From assembly GCA_016745035.1 (NCBI GenBank), contig JADGDE010000010.1, forward strand, positions 1-64,000: a stretch of DNA of 64,000 bases. Reading direction: 5' to 3'. Under the pieces are notes generated by a model that was given only the letters and a program-made list of their open reading frames with translations, was not told the DNA's origin and did not search any database. Source of the stretch: Thiotrichales bacterium (GTDB taxonomy: Bacteria > Pseudomonadota > Gammaproteobacteria > Beggiatoales > Beggiatoaceae). The translations under genes were made by a program, and so were the position numbers. Positions 1-8,831 of this stretch are shown one piece after another. Within the stretch, counting starts at the first letter, position 1. The number at the start of each line of letters is the position of its first letter.

Positions 1-60
1 ACTTCTTCATCACCTCAGTATACTAAAAGTCTTGCACTGAAAGTGCATAGTTTTGACTAT
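1..60. repeat. Short ACT-AAA-AGT hairpin words at window edge
   Basis: Two minimal palindromes lie here: ACT-AAA-AGT at 22-30 and GCACT-GAA-AGTGC at 34-46. They share the 'CTAAAAG/CTGAAAG' core with the five-hairpin cluster at 39139-39250, so they probably belong to the same dispersed palindrome family. No gene was seen in the first 150 bases. Confidence 0.45.
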
Positions 61-152
61 CGCAACTGGAAAATAAAGCATCATAGGGGGTGGGATCTGG
101 CGCAAGTGTTTTTTTCAACATACGGAGTAATTTATCTAACATCACCTTACCT

Positions 153-551
153 CTATCCGCCGACCAAAGGCGTGAGTTTGACAAAGCTAATCATCGTCTC
201 AGGTTTGATGCTGACCATTTGCGCTAGGCTTTCGGCTTGTAAATCATCAATCAACATAAAAAAACCATTGCCTTCAAAAGCGCGTAGCGCCACTTCGACT
301 TGCTTTTCGGGATTAATATGGCGTTTTTTCTTACTTTCTTGATTAAGTAATTGCTCTTTTTTGGTTGGTGTCACTAACAAATGCTTATATTCGCTCAATT
401 GCTGATTGGCTTTGGCTACTTCTTGATAAACCCGTTCGGTAATGATGTCCTCGACTGACACATCAAGTTTATCAAAACACAGGGTGCTTTCATTAAACAC
501 CTCACCCAAAGCACTTTCATCTCTGATTTTTAAAATATTTTTGTGTAGCAT
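153..551 (-). CDS. Conserved hypothetical protein, 132 aa
   Basis: An intact 132-codon ORF starts with ATG behind a purine-rich stretch (GAGAGA). The protein is charged, has no signal peptide or membrane segment, and looks cytosolic. The middle is Lys/Gln-rich; the second half contains a compact block (VALRAFEGNGFFMLIDD) and a hydrophobic C-terminus ending VKLTPLVGG, which gives the impression of a conserved domain rather than random sequence. I do not recognise a named family and assign no function. It stands alone: upstream (rightwards) is a transposase remnant and the ORF is read away from metY. Coding status is supported by codon use and by the uninterrupted length. Confidence 0.6.
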   Translation of the reverse strand: MLHKNILKIRDESALGEVFNESTLCFDKLDVSVEDIITERVYQEVAKANQQLSEYKHLLVTPTKKEQLLNQESKKKRHINPEKQVEVALRAFEGNGFFMLIDDLQAESLAQMVSIKPETMISFVKLTPLVGG

Positions 552-620
552 GGCTTATCTCTCTTTGTTTCCTTTCCTTTGCTATAAACTGACTAACAGC
601 GCAGCGGTTTTGGCGCTATT

Positions 621-652
621 TGTTATATCTAATAGATAGCTTTTTCTTTTCA
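621..652 (-). pseudogene. Remnant of the 5' end of an IS5-type transposase gene
   Basis: Thirty-two bases match 40391-40422 with one mismatch. There they form the first codons of a truncated IS5-type transposase (MKRKSYLSDIT). Here the minus strand reads LKRKSYLLDIT, with TTG replacing ATG, and similarity stops abruptly on both sides. This is a scar of an insertion sequence or of a recombination event, not a gene. Confidence 0.55.
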
Positions 653-677
653 AAAAGAATTAATAATACCCATATAA

Positions 678-695
678 CTGATGTTACGCAAAGGC
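678..695 (+). repeat. Terminal fragment of the CTGATGTTACGCA inverted-repeat element
   Basis: CTGATGTTACGCAAAGGC at this site is identical to the left end of the full-length dispersed elements (for example 2133-2150). No right end is present, so this is a solo end or a decayed copy about 140 bases upstream of metY. Confidence 0.6.
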
Positions 696-834
696 GAGGA
701 AAGTTAATCACAGCGCTTTGGGTTGGACATTTGTGGGCGAATGGTTTTTAATGCGGGAGCTGGGTTTATCTTGGAGGATGTCAACGGATAAACCTGATAA
801 ACACTATTCTATAAACAATAAACACGAAGCTGTT

Positions 835-2106
835 ATGAAACTCGAATCTCTTGCACTACACCACGGCTATGAATCAGAAGCGACCACCAAGTCTGCTGCT
901 GTACCGATTTACCAAACCACCTCTTATACTTTTGACGATACCCAACACGGGGCAGATTTATTCGACCTCAAAGTTGCCGGGAATATTTACACCCGAATCA
1001 TGAACCCGACTTCTAGCGTTTTGGAGCAACGGGTAGCGGAAATGGAAGGCGGGATTGGTGGCTTGGCGGTTGCCTCCGGTATGTCGGCGATTACTTATGC
1101 TCTGCAAGCTTTGTGTTCGGTTGGCTCCAATGTCGTTAGTACCAGCCAACTCTATGGCGGAACCTATAATCTCTTTGCCCACACCTTACCGCGCCAAGGC
1201 ATTGAAGCGCGCATGGTCTCTGGTAATGATTATGACGGTTTTGATAAAGCCATTGACGAAAATACCAAGGCGGTTTTTTGTGAGTCGATTGGCAACCCAG
1301 CGGGAAATGTGGTCGATATTGCCAAGCTTGCTGAAATTGCCCATAAACATGGCGTGCCTTTGATTGTTGATAATACCGTAGCCACGCCATTTTTATGTCG
1401 TCCTATCGACTTTGGGGCGGATATTGTCGTTCATGCCTTGACTAAGTATATCGGTGGGCACGGTACATCTATCGGCGGCATGATTGTCGATTCGGGTAAG
1501 TTTGACTGGGTAGCCAATAAAGCCCGTTTCCCCATGCTCAACGAACCCGACCCGTCTTATCATGGTGTGGTTTACACCGAGGCTTTAGGCGCAGCGGCGT
1601 ATATCGGTCGTTGCCGAGTTGTGCCTTTGCGTAATATGGGCGCGGCACTATCACCTTTTAATAGCTTTTTGATTTTACAAGGGCTAGAAACCCTAGGGCT
1701 GCGGATGGAGCGCCATTGTGAGAACTCAGAAAAATTGGCTGGTTATTTACAAAAACATGACAAAGTCAATTGGGTCAATTATGCGACCTTAGCAGACAGC
1801 CCTTATTATGACACTTGTCAAAAAATCACCAAAGGTAAAGCCTCGGGAATTTTGAGTTTTGGGGTTAAAGGTGGCGCTGAGGCAGGTGCGAAGTTTATTG
1901 ATGCGCTGCAAATGATTTTGCGCTTGGTCAATATTGGTGATGCCAAATCTTTAGCCTGTCACCCAGCCACCACCACACATCGTCAGCTTAATCCTGAAGA
2001 GTTGGCTAGCGCGGGTGTGAGTGAGGATTTAATTCGGATTTCGGTCGGTATTGAACATATTGACGATATTATTGCCGATGTGGAGCAAGCGCTCGCGGCG
2101 ATTTAA
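835..2106 (+). CDS. metY: O-acetylhomoserine aminocarboxypropyltransferase (sulfhydrylase)
   Basis: A 423-aa PLP enzyme of the Cys/Met metabolism family that makes homocysteine directly from O-acetylhomoserine and sulfide. Family landmarks are visible: the substrate-side YTRIMNPT block near residue 60, ASGMSAI near 84, the Asp of IVDNT, and the PLP-lysine K204 in ALTKYIGGHGT. The C-terminal CHPATTTHRQL is typical of MetY/Cgs enzymes. Length matches the family. The reading frame is open upstream to 718, but the first 39 codons have no family similarity; ATG 835 gives the canonical MKLESLALHHGYE start. It is monocistronic, followed 27 bases later by an inverted-repeat element. Homologues include cystathionine gamma-synthase, but the length and the insertion after the PLP lysine favour MetY. 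Confidence 0.93.
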   Translation: MKLESLALHHGYESEATTKSAAVPIYQTTSYTFDDTQHGADLFDLKVAGNIYTRIMNPTSSVLEQRVAEMEGGIGGLAVASGMSAITYALQALCSVGSNVVSTSQLYGGTYNLFAHTLPRQGIEARMVSGNDYDGFDKAIDENTKAVFCESIGNPAGNVVDIAKLAEIAHKHGVPLIVDNTVATPFLCRPIDFGADIVVHALTKYIGGHGTSIGGMIVDSGKFDWVANKARFPMLNEPDPSYHGVVYTEALGAAAYIGRCRVVPLRNMGAALSPFNSFLILQGLETLGLRMERHCENSEKLAGYLQKHDKVNWVNYATLADSPYYDTCQKITKGKASGILSFGVKGGAEAGAKFIDALQMILRLVNIGDAKSLACHPATTTHRQLNPEELASAGVSEDLIRISVGIEHIDDIIADVEQALAAI

Positions 2107-2125
2107 TAGGGTAAAAATTAACGGG

Positions 2126-2269
2126 TTAATTACTGATGTTACGCAAAGGCTTCTCAATGCCCCAAAAGGCAAAAAAACCGCCATTGCTCCACGGCTAAAT
2201 TCCACTAGGCAGGTGGAAAACCACAATATTGAGACAAAAACAGGCTTAGTGCGTAACATCAGTTAATTA
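2126..2269 (+). repeat. Dispersed inverted-repeat element (MITE-like), full length
   Basis: Core 2133-2262 (130 bp) begins CTGATGTTACGCA and ends TGCGTAACATCAG, an exact 13-bp inverted repeat. It is flanked by the direct repeat TTAATTA at 2126-2132 and 2263-2269 (eight bases, GTTAATTA, if the last G of the core is counted), consistent with a target-site duplication. Inside are a CCCCAAAAGG-centred stem and the GGTGGAAAACCAC hairpin common to the family. No ORF is inside. Confidence 0.85.
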
Positions 2270-2293
2270 GATGCAATTAACCCGTATGCTCAC

Positions 2294-2668
2294 TCATTTA
2301 GAAAAATGCTTTCTTAAATAAACGATAATATCATCACTTTCATACAACCATTTGTCATCTTGTCTCCCCATTTTATTAATACGTAGACAAGGCACTTGTA
2401 CAAGCCCGCCTAATTGCTCTAATTCATGACGATATTGGATATTTTTTTCAATATCTTTACAGGCAATGGGTAAGTCTAGCTGGTGCAAATAACGACGTAT
2501 TTTTAAACAACAAGGACATAAGTCAAATTGATATAAACTTAAATGCTGGCAAGCAAGATTAACATAGAGCTGCTCTTCATCATTGCGTTGAATTGGTTTT
2601 AGAAAGGTGATGCTGTTAATTAAAATATAAGCATGCCCTAAACTTTTTCTAAGTGTTATTAATGACAT
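2294..2668 (-). CDS. Thioredoxin-fold protein, glutaredoxin/GST-N-terminal type
   Basis: A 124-aa protein. Residues from about 42 onwards look like a glutaredoxin or GST N-terminal domain: a beta strand 'LSLYQFDLCPCC' carrying a CPCC redox motif, helix, 'LGGLVQVPCLRI' with the cis-Pro (VPCL) and a terminal 'YESDDIIVYLRKHF' helix, as in GST-like glutaredoxins. The first 40 residues are hydrophobic-basic and unlike the fold. It probably acts as a thiol-disulfide oxidoreductase in the cytosol or at the membrane, but the substrate is unknown. It is a single gene facing metY tail to tail, with the repeat element between them. Confidence 0.7.
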   Translation of the reverse strand: MSLITLRKSLGHAYILINSITFLKPIQRNDEEQLYVNLACQHLSLYQFDLCPCCLKIRRYLHQLDLPIACKDIEKNIQYRHELEQLGGLVQVPCLRINKMGRQDDKWLYESDDIIVYLRKHFSK

Positions 2669-3225
2669 GGGTTTACTATGTCCTTATTAAATAATTAAAA
2701 CATAATTAAACCAGCTTTAAATGTCGACATCTCCATTGATGCGTAAAATGTTATATAATGTTGTTTTGTTTTTATGTTAATTTTTTAATGAAGCATACCT
2801 GATTAACAATTACTTACCATAAGAGAAAAGAGACAGATAAAAAAGGAAAAATTTAGCCTGTAGTAAATGTTTTAAACAAAAATGAAAGATCTCATCTATG
2901 TCTATTGAATATTATAGAACCATAATTCACTTTTTAAAGCATAAATATGGCGCATAATATTTTTATATGTTTAAATAAAATAAAATAAAATAAAATAAAT
3001 TAATATTAAATTAAATGAAATATAAAAATAAGACCCATTTTAAATAGGGTTATTTTCTAATATTTCATAAAGTATGATGAAATGCTGATATGACAAAATG
3101 AATGGTATGATATGAGAAAGGTGCGGTGTACCAGGAGCGCCCAAACACCTGATACACCTGACTACAAGATACTAGGTAGGATTAGTTTCAAGCAGCTGTT
3201 TGTAATATAGCAAGAGGGATGCCAA
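2669..3225. other. AT-rich intergenic region with (TAAAA)n tract and upstream hairpin of glnE
   Basis: No credible ORF. At about 2973-3000 there is a run of five AAAAT/TAAAA units inside a very A/T-rich stretch. At 3125-3158 an imperfect hairpin pairs GGTGTACCAGG with CCTGATACACC (one mismatch, 12-base loop), about 70 bases before the glnE start; its role could be a leader structure, but no riboswitch family is recognised. The region is divergent between a minus gene and glnE, so it must contain both promoters. Confidence 0.5.
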
Positions 3226-6132
3226 TTGGATGATATGCGCTTAAAAAATTTACCCACCGCCTTACAAGATCAATATGATTTTTTTTGGCAAGATTTTAGT
3301 GAAAAGCAGCAAGCGGATGATTTAAAAGTCATTAAAGACAATGCTAAGGTGTGGGAAACCTTGCCTTTGGTCTCGGCGAGTAGTCGTTTTATCAGTCGCT
3401 TATCACTGCGTTACCCGCAATTGCTCCCGGAGTTTGCCAGCCTTTCCCACCCTTGCCCTTTTCCTGATAAAGCCAGCCTTGCCGAAGAATTGACAGAAGT
3501 ATTGGCGCAAAGTAGCGATGATGACAGCCTATTGTCTAATTTACGACAACTACGGCAAAAATACATGATGCGCATTGCCTATTATGAATTTGCCGATTGG
3601 GCAACGGTGGAAGAAACTTTAAAAGCGCTATCCGACTTGGCTGATGTCTTGGTCGATGGCGTGAATCAATATTGGTACAAAAAACTCGCTGCCCGTTTTG
3701 GTGAACCCTGTAATGCCCAAGGCGAGGCGATGCCGTTGCTGATTGTCGGCATGGGTAAATTGGGCGGCGGTGAGCTGAATTTCTCCTCGGATATTGACCT
3801 GATTTTTATTTATCCCGAATCGGGGCAAACCAATGGCGAAAAACGCTGTTTAGACAATCAAGAATTTTTTAATCGTTTAGGGCAAAAAATCATTGCCGCA
3901 TTGGATAATCTTACCGAAGATGGCTTTGTTTATCGGGTCGATATGCGTTTGCGTCCCTTTGGTGACAGTGGCGCATTGTCGATGAATTTTGATGCCCTAG
4001 AAGATTATTATCAAAGCCATGCCCGCGAGTGGGAGCGTTATGCTTGGGTCAAAGGGCGGGTTATCAGTGGCGCGCCGGAACTGGCAGAGCAACTTTACCA
4101 ACGCTTGCGCCCGTTTATTTATCGGCGTTATTTGGACTTTTCCGCCTTTGAAGGCTTGCGCGACCTGAAAGTGCAAATCGACCAAGCTGTGCGAGAGAAA
4201 TTCAGCCGCAATAATATCAAGCTTGGCAGCGGTGGGATTCGGGAAATTGAATTCATTGTCCAAGCTTTCCAATTGATTCGCGGCGGACGGCAACCGAGCT
4301 TGCAACAGCGCTCCTTATTAAAAGTGCTATCAGAGCTGGAACAACAACAATGTTTAGACCCGCAAGTGGTCAGCGAATTACGCGAAGCGTATTTATTTTT
4401 GCGCCATATGGAAAACCACCTGCAAGCGATTGACGACCAGCAAACCCAGTTATTGCCCGCCGAAGAACTGGATCAAATCCGTTTATCTTATAGCTTGGGT
4501 TATGACAGTTGGGATGAGTGTATGGCAGCGTGGCGCGTGCATCAAGCCAAGGTCGCACAGCATTTCCAAGAATTGATTGTTTTGCCCGAAAGCCCACAAA
4601 ATAAGCAAGAAAGCGCCTTACAACAAAGCCTGAAACGCATTTGGATTAACGCCGGCAGCAGTGATGCCGAGACCTTAGCGCAGACCTTAGAAGAGCTAGG
4701 CTTTAAGGACTGCGAACAAATCGCCAGCGCCTTACAAGCATTTGAAGCCAGCCCCTTATTAAAACGCCAAAGTGCCCAAGGTCGGCAACGGCTGGATAAA
4801 CTGATGCCGCAATTATTGCTCAACCTCAGTGAATACGACGAGCAAGCGCTGGTGCTAGAGCGCTTAATTGGGCTATTAAATAGCATCGCTCAGCGTAGTG
4901 TCTATTTGGCACTGCTCAGTGAACAACCGCCGTTACTGGCACACGTGGTCAATCTCTACGCCAATAGCACATGGCTGGCGGCACAAATCAATCGCTATCC
5001 CTTGCTCCTTGATGAGTTGCTAGGAGACCGTTTACAAAATCAAAAACAATTACAACACATTCTCAAACAGCGTTTGAGCCAAGTCCCCGATGATGATTTA
5101 GAATTACAAATGGATGTCTTGCGTCATTTTAAACGCGCCCAAGTGGTACAAATTGCCGCCGATGAACTCTCAGGGCAATTGGAAGTGGCGCGGGTCAGTG
5201 ATGATTTAAGCGTGCTTGCTGATACCTTGCTTGATCAAATTCTGAAACTGGCTTGGCAACACCTCAAAAAACGCCACGGTGTGCCTTGTTATAAAGACCC
5301 GGAAACGGGAGAAGTTAAAGAAGCAGGTTTTTGTATTGCTGCCTATGGTAAAGCCGGCAGTGAAGAAATGAGCTATCGCTCGGATTTGGATATTATTTTC
5401 TTGCACAACAGTGAAGGCGAGCAACAATATACCAATGGCAAAAAATGTATTGATAACATCGTTTTCTTTACCCGTTTAGTCAACCGCATTACTCACCTTA
5501 TCAGCACCCGTACTTCCGGCGGGCGTTTATACGAAACTGATTTCCGCCTGCGCCCTGAGGGTAATTCCGGTTTGTTGGTCAGTCGTACCAGCGCATTTAA
5601 AGATTATCAACACGAAAAAGCCTGGACGTGGGAACATCAAGCCTTGGTGCGCGCCCGTCCTGTTTGTGGCGACCCAGACTGTCGGCAAAATTTTCGCGCC
5701 ATTCGCGCCGAGGTATTGACCAAAGCCCGTGAAAATGCGGCACTGGCACAAGAAGTCACGGATATGCGCGAGAAAATGCGTGGGCAGTTGGATAAAAGCA
5801 ATGCCGAACACTTTTCCCTCAAGCAAGGCAAAGGCGGCTTAACCGATATTGAATTTTTGGTGCAATATTGGGTGCTCAGTCACGGCGAGACTTATCCGAA
5901 ATTGGCAGAAGATACGGGTGTGCATCAGTTGTTACAACAATTTGCCGCGCATAAAATCATTGATTATAAATGGGCTGAACAATTAAGCGAGATTTATTAT
6001 GGCTATCGGGCGCATATCAATAAGCTGACTTTACAACAAAAAAGTGCGATTGTGTCGCAAGATGCTTTCCTCAAAGAGCGGGAGATTGTGACCAACATAT
6101 GGGCGCAGGTTTTGCCCACCGTTGTGGCTTAA
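3226..6132 (+). CDS. glnE: Bifunctional glutamine synthetase adenylyltransferase/adenylyl-removing enzyme
   Basis: A 968-aa protein, close to the usual ~950 aa. Two nucleotidyltransferase modules are visible: an N-terminal adenylyl-removase with SSDIDLIF (D189, D191) and a C-terminal adenylyltransferase with RSDLDIIF (D720, D722), separated by a helical region. It adds or removes AMP on GlnA under PII control, tuning nitrogen assimilation. The start is probably TTG at 3226, seven bases after AAGAGGGA; an in-frame ATG at 3235 would be too far from that site. It is transcribed alone and ends at a strong terminator hairpin. No glnA or PII gene lies in the window. Confidence 0.95.
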   Translation: MDDMRLKNLPTALQDQYDFFWQDFSEKQQADDLKVIKDNAKVWETLPLVSASSRFISRLSLRYPQLLPEFASLSHPCPFPDKASLAEELTEVLAQSSDDDSLLSNLRQLRQKYMMRIAYYEFADWATVEETLKALSDLADVLVDGVNQYWYKKLAARFGEPCNAQGEAMPLLIVGMGKLGGGELNFSSDIDLIFIYPESGQTNGEKRCLDNQEFFNRLGQKIIAALDNLTEDGFVYRVDMRLRPFGDSGALSMNFDALEDYYQSHAREWERYAWVKGRVISGAPELAEQLYQRLRPFIYRRYLDFSAFEGLRDLKVQIDQAVREKFSRNNIKLGSGGIREIEFIVQAFQLIRGGRQPSLQQRSLLKVLSELEQQQCLDPQVVSELREAYLFLRHMENHLQAIDDQQTQLLPAEELDQIRLSYSLGYDSWDECMAAWRVHQAKVAQHFQELIVLPESPQNKQESALQQSLKRIWINAGSSDAETLAQTLEELGFKDCEQIASALQAFEASPLLKRQSAQGRQRLDKLMPQLLLNLSEYDEQALVLERLIGLLNSIAQRSVYLALLSEQPPLLAHVVNLYANSTWLAAQINRYPLLLDELLGDRLQNQKQLQHILKQRLSQVPDDDLELQMDVLRHFKRAQVVQIAADELSGQLEVARVSDDLSVLADTLLDQILKLAWQHLKKRHGVPCYKDPETGEVKEAGFCIAAYGKAGSEEMSYRSDLDIIFLHNSEGEQQYTNGKKCIDNIVFFTRLVNRITHLISTRTSGGRLYETDFRLRPEGNSGLLVSRTSAFKDYQHEKAWTWEHQALVRARPVCGDPDCRQNFRAIRAEVLTKARENAALAQEVTDMREKMRGQLDKSNAEHFSLKQGKGGLTDIEFLVQYWVLSHGETYPKLAEDTGVHQLLQQFAAHKIIDYKWAEQLSEIYYGYRAHINKLTLQQKSAIVSQDAFLKEREIVTNIWAQVLPTVVA

Positions 6133-6141
6133 GCAAATTGG

Positions 6142-6164
6142 AAGCGGGATTCACGCCCGCTTTT
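6142..6164 (+). terminator. Rho-independent terminator of glnE
   Basis: AAGCGGG pairs with CCCGCTT around the loop ATTCACG, followed by TTTT. It lies 10 bases after the glnE stop and touches the stop of the convergent TonB receptor gene, so it may work for both strands. Confidence 0.8.
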
Positions 6165-8628
6165 AAAACAAATAATTGCCACGGAGATAATAAAACGCAC
6201 CATTATAACCAAAGGGGCTATTAGGCGAGTAAGGAATGATTTTGCCCGCGCCGCTAAAACTGTCCGTGTCTTTGCCCAAATTGGCATCGGGATAGACATC
6301 AAAGAGATTATGCACCCCGGCGCTTAAGGAAAAGCGTTTGGAAAGATGATAAGTCACATCCAGATCGGTGAGCCATTTTGCGCTTATGTTTTGGTCATAG
6401 CTCGGATCATCGAGATAATTGACCAGTTGATAGCTGCCAAAGCGTTGTAAACGCAGGTTAATATCCCAATCGCGGTATTGATATAAGGCATTGAGGATGA
6501 TGCTGCTGCTCGGTTGCCCACTTTCAACCCGCTGTACCCGTTCACTGCGATCCAGTACCACTTCAGCACCATTGACACCTAAAATAGTCGGAGAGCGCAC
6601 AGCGCCGATAATGCGCGTTTTATTGACATGATATTGAGCGCTGAAGTTTAGGCGTTGCCCTTTGGATAAAGCCAATTCATATTTGGCACTGATGTCCAAC
6701 CCTTGCGTTTGTGTATCAATGGCATTACTAAAAAAACGTGCGCCAAGGACATTGTAGCGTTGCAATGCATCAACGCTGGCTTGTCCATAGGCGGCGGCAT
6801 TTTGATAAATATCGCCAGAGAGGACAATTCGGTCTTTGATTTCAGTAAAGAAATAATCCAAGGAAAATAGGAATTTTTTATTGGGTTGATAACTAAAGCC
6901 GCTACTGAAATGCAGTGATTTCTCCGCACTTAAATCCGTTGCCCCCAGCGCTTGTGCTAACGGATGAGTGACACTGAAAGTGCCGACTTCAACAGGGATG
7001 TTATTGTCAACAAAAACCGTTGCGGTTGAGGTAAAGTGTGATTGTGATAATGACGGGGCGCGAAAGCCGGTGCTAGCTGAATTACGCCAAACCCAAGCCT
7101 TATTAAAATTATAAGCACTGGCGAGTTTAGCCGTCAGCGTCGATCCAAAATCACTGTAACGCTCATAGCGCAGTGCTGCTTGCCCTAAGAGTTTTTTGCT
7201 AAAAGCATACTCCAAATCTGCATACATGCTGATATTGTGGCGTTTAGCTGATACAGCATTGCTGGGACGAAAGCCGGGGAAAACTTGTGCGCCAGCGGCG
7301 GTGATGCTGCCTTGATTAGGTCCATCTAAGACATTGATACCACCGTATAGATAAGAATTGGCTTCGCCGGCTTTAATCGTAAATTGTTCTTGGCGAATTT
7401 CTAGCCCTAAACCAAGATCTAAGGGTTTACGCCAGCCCATATCTAGGGCTTTGAATAAATCCAAATTGAACATATGTTGCTGGTTTTTTAAGCTGCCGCT
7501 ATCAAACTGGCGCGGACTGGCTGTCCCCAAGGAAGCATTCAGACTATTACTGACATTAAAATTAAAATCGCTCAGCCCAAAAGTATAACTGCTATCCCAT
7601 TGCCAGCCGCTGTCGGTTTCCGATTTCGCACCAATGCTTAGCCCCATATCCATGATTTCAGGCGTAATTTGCGGCAAAAAACCATCGGGGTAAATACTGC
7701 GGACATTACGATTATCTAAAGGACGACGGAAAAACCCGGTGGACTCACCCTCACGGTAACCCAAAGAGGCGTGGCTGTAATAGTCTATGTCGTCATTGGA
7801 AAATTCGGCATTGAGCATCACCAAAGCATCATCCAAGGCAGCGTCACCGAGCTGATGCGTAATGCTAGCAGCTTGCTGATTGCGGGGATCATCAGCAAAA
7901 TATTGTTGCCGTGTATCAAGACCGGAGCGGTTAGTGGCTTCGCGTTGGCGTAATTCGGCACTGAGATGGACAAAGCCTTTTTTGCCCAGTTTATGGCCTG
8001 TGCTGAGGCTCAATTGTCTTAAAGCGCCATCGCCCTCGCGGGTTTGTCCTAAGCGTAGGCTGATTTGTTCATCCAGATCTTGTTTGAGAATAATATTAAT
8101 AATGCCTGCAATCGCATCCGAGCCGTATTGTGCCGCTGCCCCATCGCGCATGACTTCAATACGCTCAACCGCGTGAATTGGGATCATATTAATATCCACG
8201 CCACTAGAGCCGCGTCCAATCGTACTATTAACATGCAATAAAGCACCGCTATGACGACGTTTGCCGTTAATCAGCACCAGCACTTGATCTGTGCCCATGC
8301 CGCGCAAAGTAAACGGGCGCGCATGGTCAGTGCCATCGGCAAGGGCAGCACGGGGAAAATTAAACGAAGGCAACAACCGCTGCAAGGCTTTGCCCAATTC
8401 ACCAAAACCTGTGCGTTCAATCGCCTCGGCGGTGATCACCTCAACAGGCACAGGTGAATTCATCATATTATGGCCATCACCGCGAGTACCCAAGGTAATG
8501 GGAATATGGGTTAGTTGGCTTAATGATAAACCAAGTAAATCTTCGATGGCATTTTTGGCAGCGAATGTCGTGTGGCTTAATAAATACAAGCCCGGTATAA
8601 CTAGGGGATATACATATCTGGCAGTCAT
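6163..8628 (-). CDS. TonB-dependent outer-membrane receptor
   Basis: An 821-aa protein with an N-terminal signal peptide (hydrophobic to about residue 22, cleavage near TTFA-AK). A plug domain at about 55-190 contains SPVPVEVITAE, the ring 'FTLRGMGTDQVLVLINGKRRH' and the plug end 'VERIEVMRDGAAAQYGSDAIAGIINI'. A long beta-barrel follows, closing with an aromatic C-terminus (GNYLF) as required for Bam assembly. It imports an unknown ligand (siderophore, cobalamin or carbohydrate) with TonB-ExbBD energy. There are no partner transport genes nearby, so the substrate cannot be inferred. The gene stands alone between glnE and serC. Confidence 0.88.
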   Translation of the reverse strand: MTARYVYPLVIPGLYLLSHTTFAAKNAIEDLLGLSLSQLTHIPITLGTRGDGHNMMNSPVPVEVITAEAIERTGFGELGKALQRLLPSFNFPRAALADGTDHARPFTLRGMGTDQVLVLINGKRRHSGALLHVNSTIGRGSSGVDINMIPIHAVERIEVMRDGAAAQYGSDAIAGIINIILKQDLDEQISLRLGQTREGDGALRQLSLSTGHKLGKKGFVHLSAELRQREATNRSGLDTRQQYFADDPRNQQAASITHQLGDAALDDALVMLNAEFSNDDIDYYSHASLGYREGESTGFFRRPLDNRNVRSIYPDGFLPQITPEIMDMGLSIGAKSETDSGWQWDSSYTFGLSDFNFNVSNSLNASLGTASPRQFDSGSLKNQQHMFNLDLFKALDMGWRKPLDLGLGLEIRQEQFTIKAGEANSYLYGGINVLDGPNQGSITAAGAQVFPGFRPSNAVSAKRHNISMYADLEYAFSKKLLGQAALRYERYSDFGSTLTAKLASAYNFNKAWVWRNSASTGFRAPSLSQSHFTSTATVFVDNNIPVEVGTFSVTHPLAQALGATDLSAEKSLHFSSGFSYQPNKKFLFSLDYFFTEIKDRIVLSGDIYQNAAAYGQASVDALQRYNVLGARFFSNAIDTQTQGLDISAKYELALSKGQRLNFSAQYHVNKTRIIGAVRSPTILGVNGAEVVLDRSERVQRVESGQPSSSIILNALYQYRDWDINLRLQRFGSYQLVNYLDDPSYDQNISAKWLTDLDVTYHLSKRFSLSAGVHNLFDVYPDANLGKDTDSFSGAGKIIPYSPNSPFGYNGAFYYLRGNYLF

Positions 8629-8797
8629 GGTTTTTTGATTTTTTAGAAACCTATTGCGGGGCTATGTGAATCGTTTGTATATGGCGGAATTATAAGGAAT
8701 ACAAGCGCTATTGTGTATTTTTTATACGCTGGTGAGGAGAAGGGGAAGTATTTAGTTCGACATAAGTCTCAAGTGATAAAACCTATATCAAACCAAA

Positions 8798-8812
8798 GTC
8801 TCTTGACGAGAC
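8798..8812 (-). terminator. Weak terminator-like hairpin after serC
   Basis: Read on the minus strand, GTCTC-GTCAA-GAGAC is followed by a T-rich stretch, 20 bases after the serC stop. The stem is only five pairs, so this is a weak candidate. Confidence 0.35.
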
Positions 8813-8831
8813 ATTTTAAAGTAGCTGAGCC

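Noticed and set aside
718..834. N-terminal extension of MetY
   Set aside because: The frame is open but has no similarity to the family, and ATG 835 gives the canonical start.
958..1390. Minus- and plus-strand ORFs overlapping metY
   Set aside because: Shadows of the real gene with atypical composition and no RBS; the same applies to other nested ORFs inside glnE, tonB, lysC and bamB.
2973..3000. (TAAAA)n tract as a phase-variation repeat
   Set aside because: It is in a long intergenic AT-rich region about 225 bases before glnE, not in a coding region or between promoter boxes that I can identify.
3125..3158. Riboswitch upstream of glnE
   Set aside because: A single imperfect hairpin with no conserved core of any riboswitch class that I recognise.
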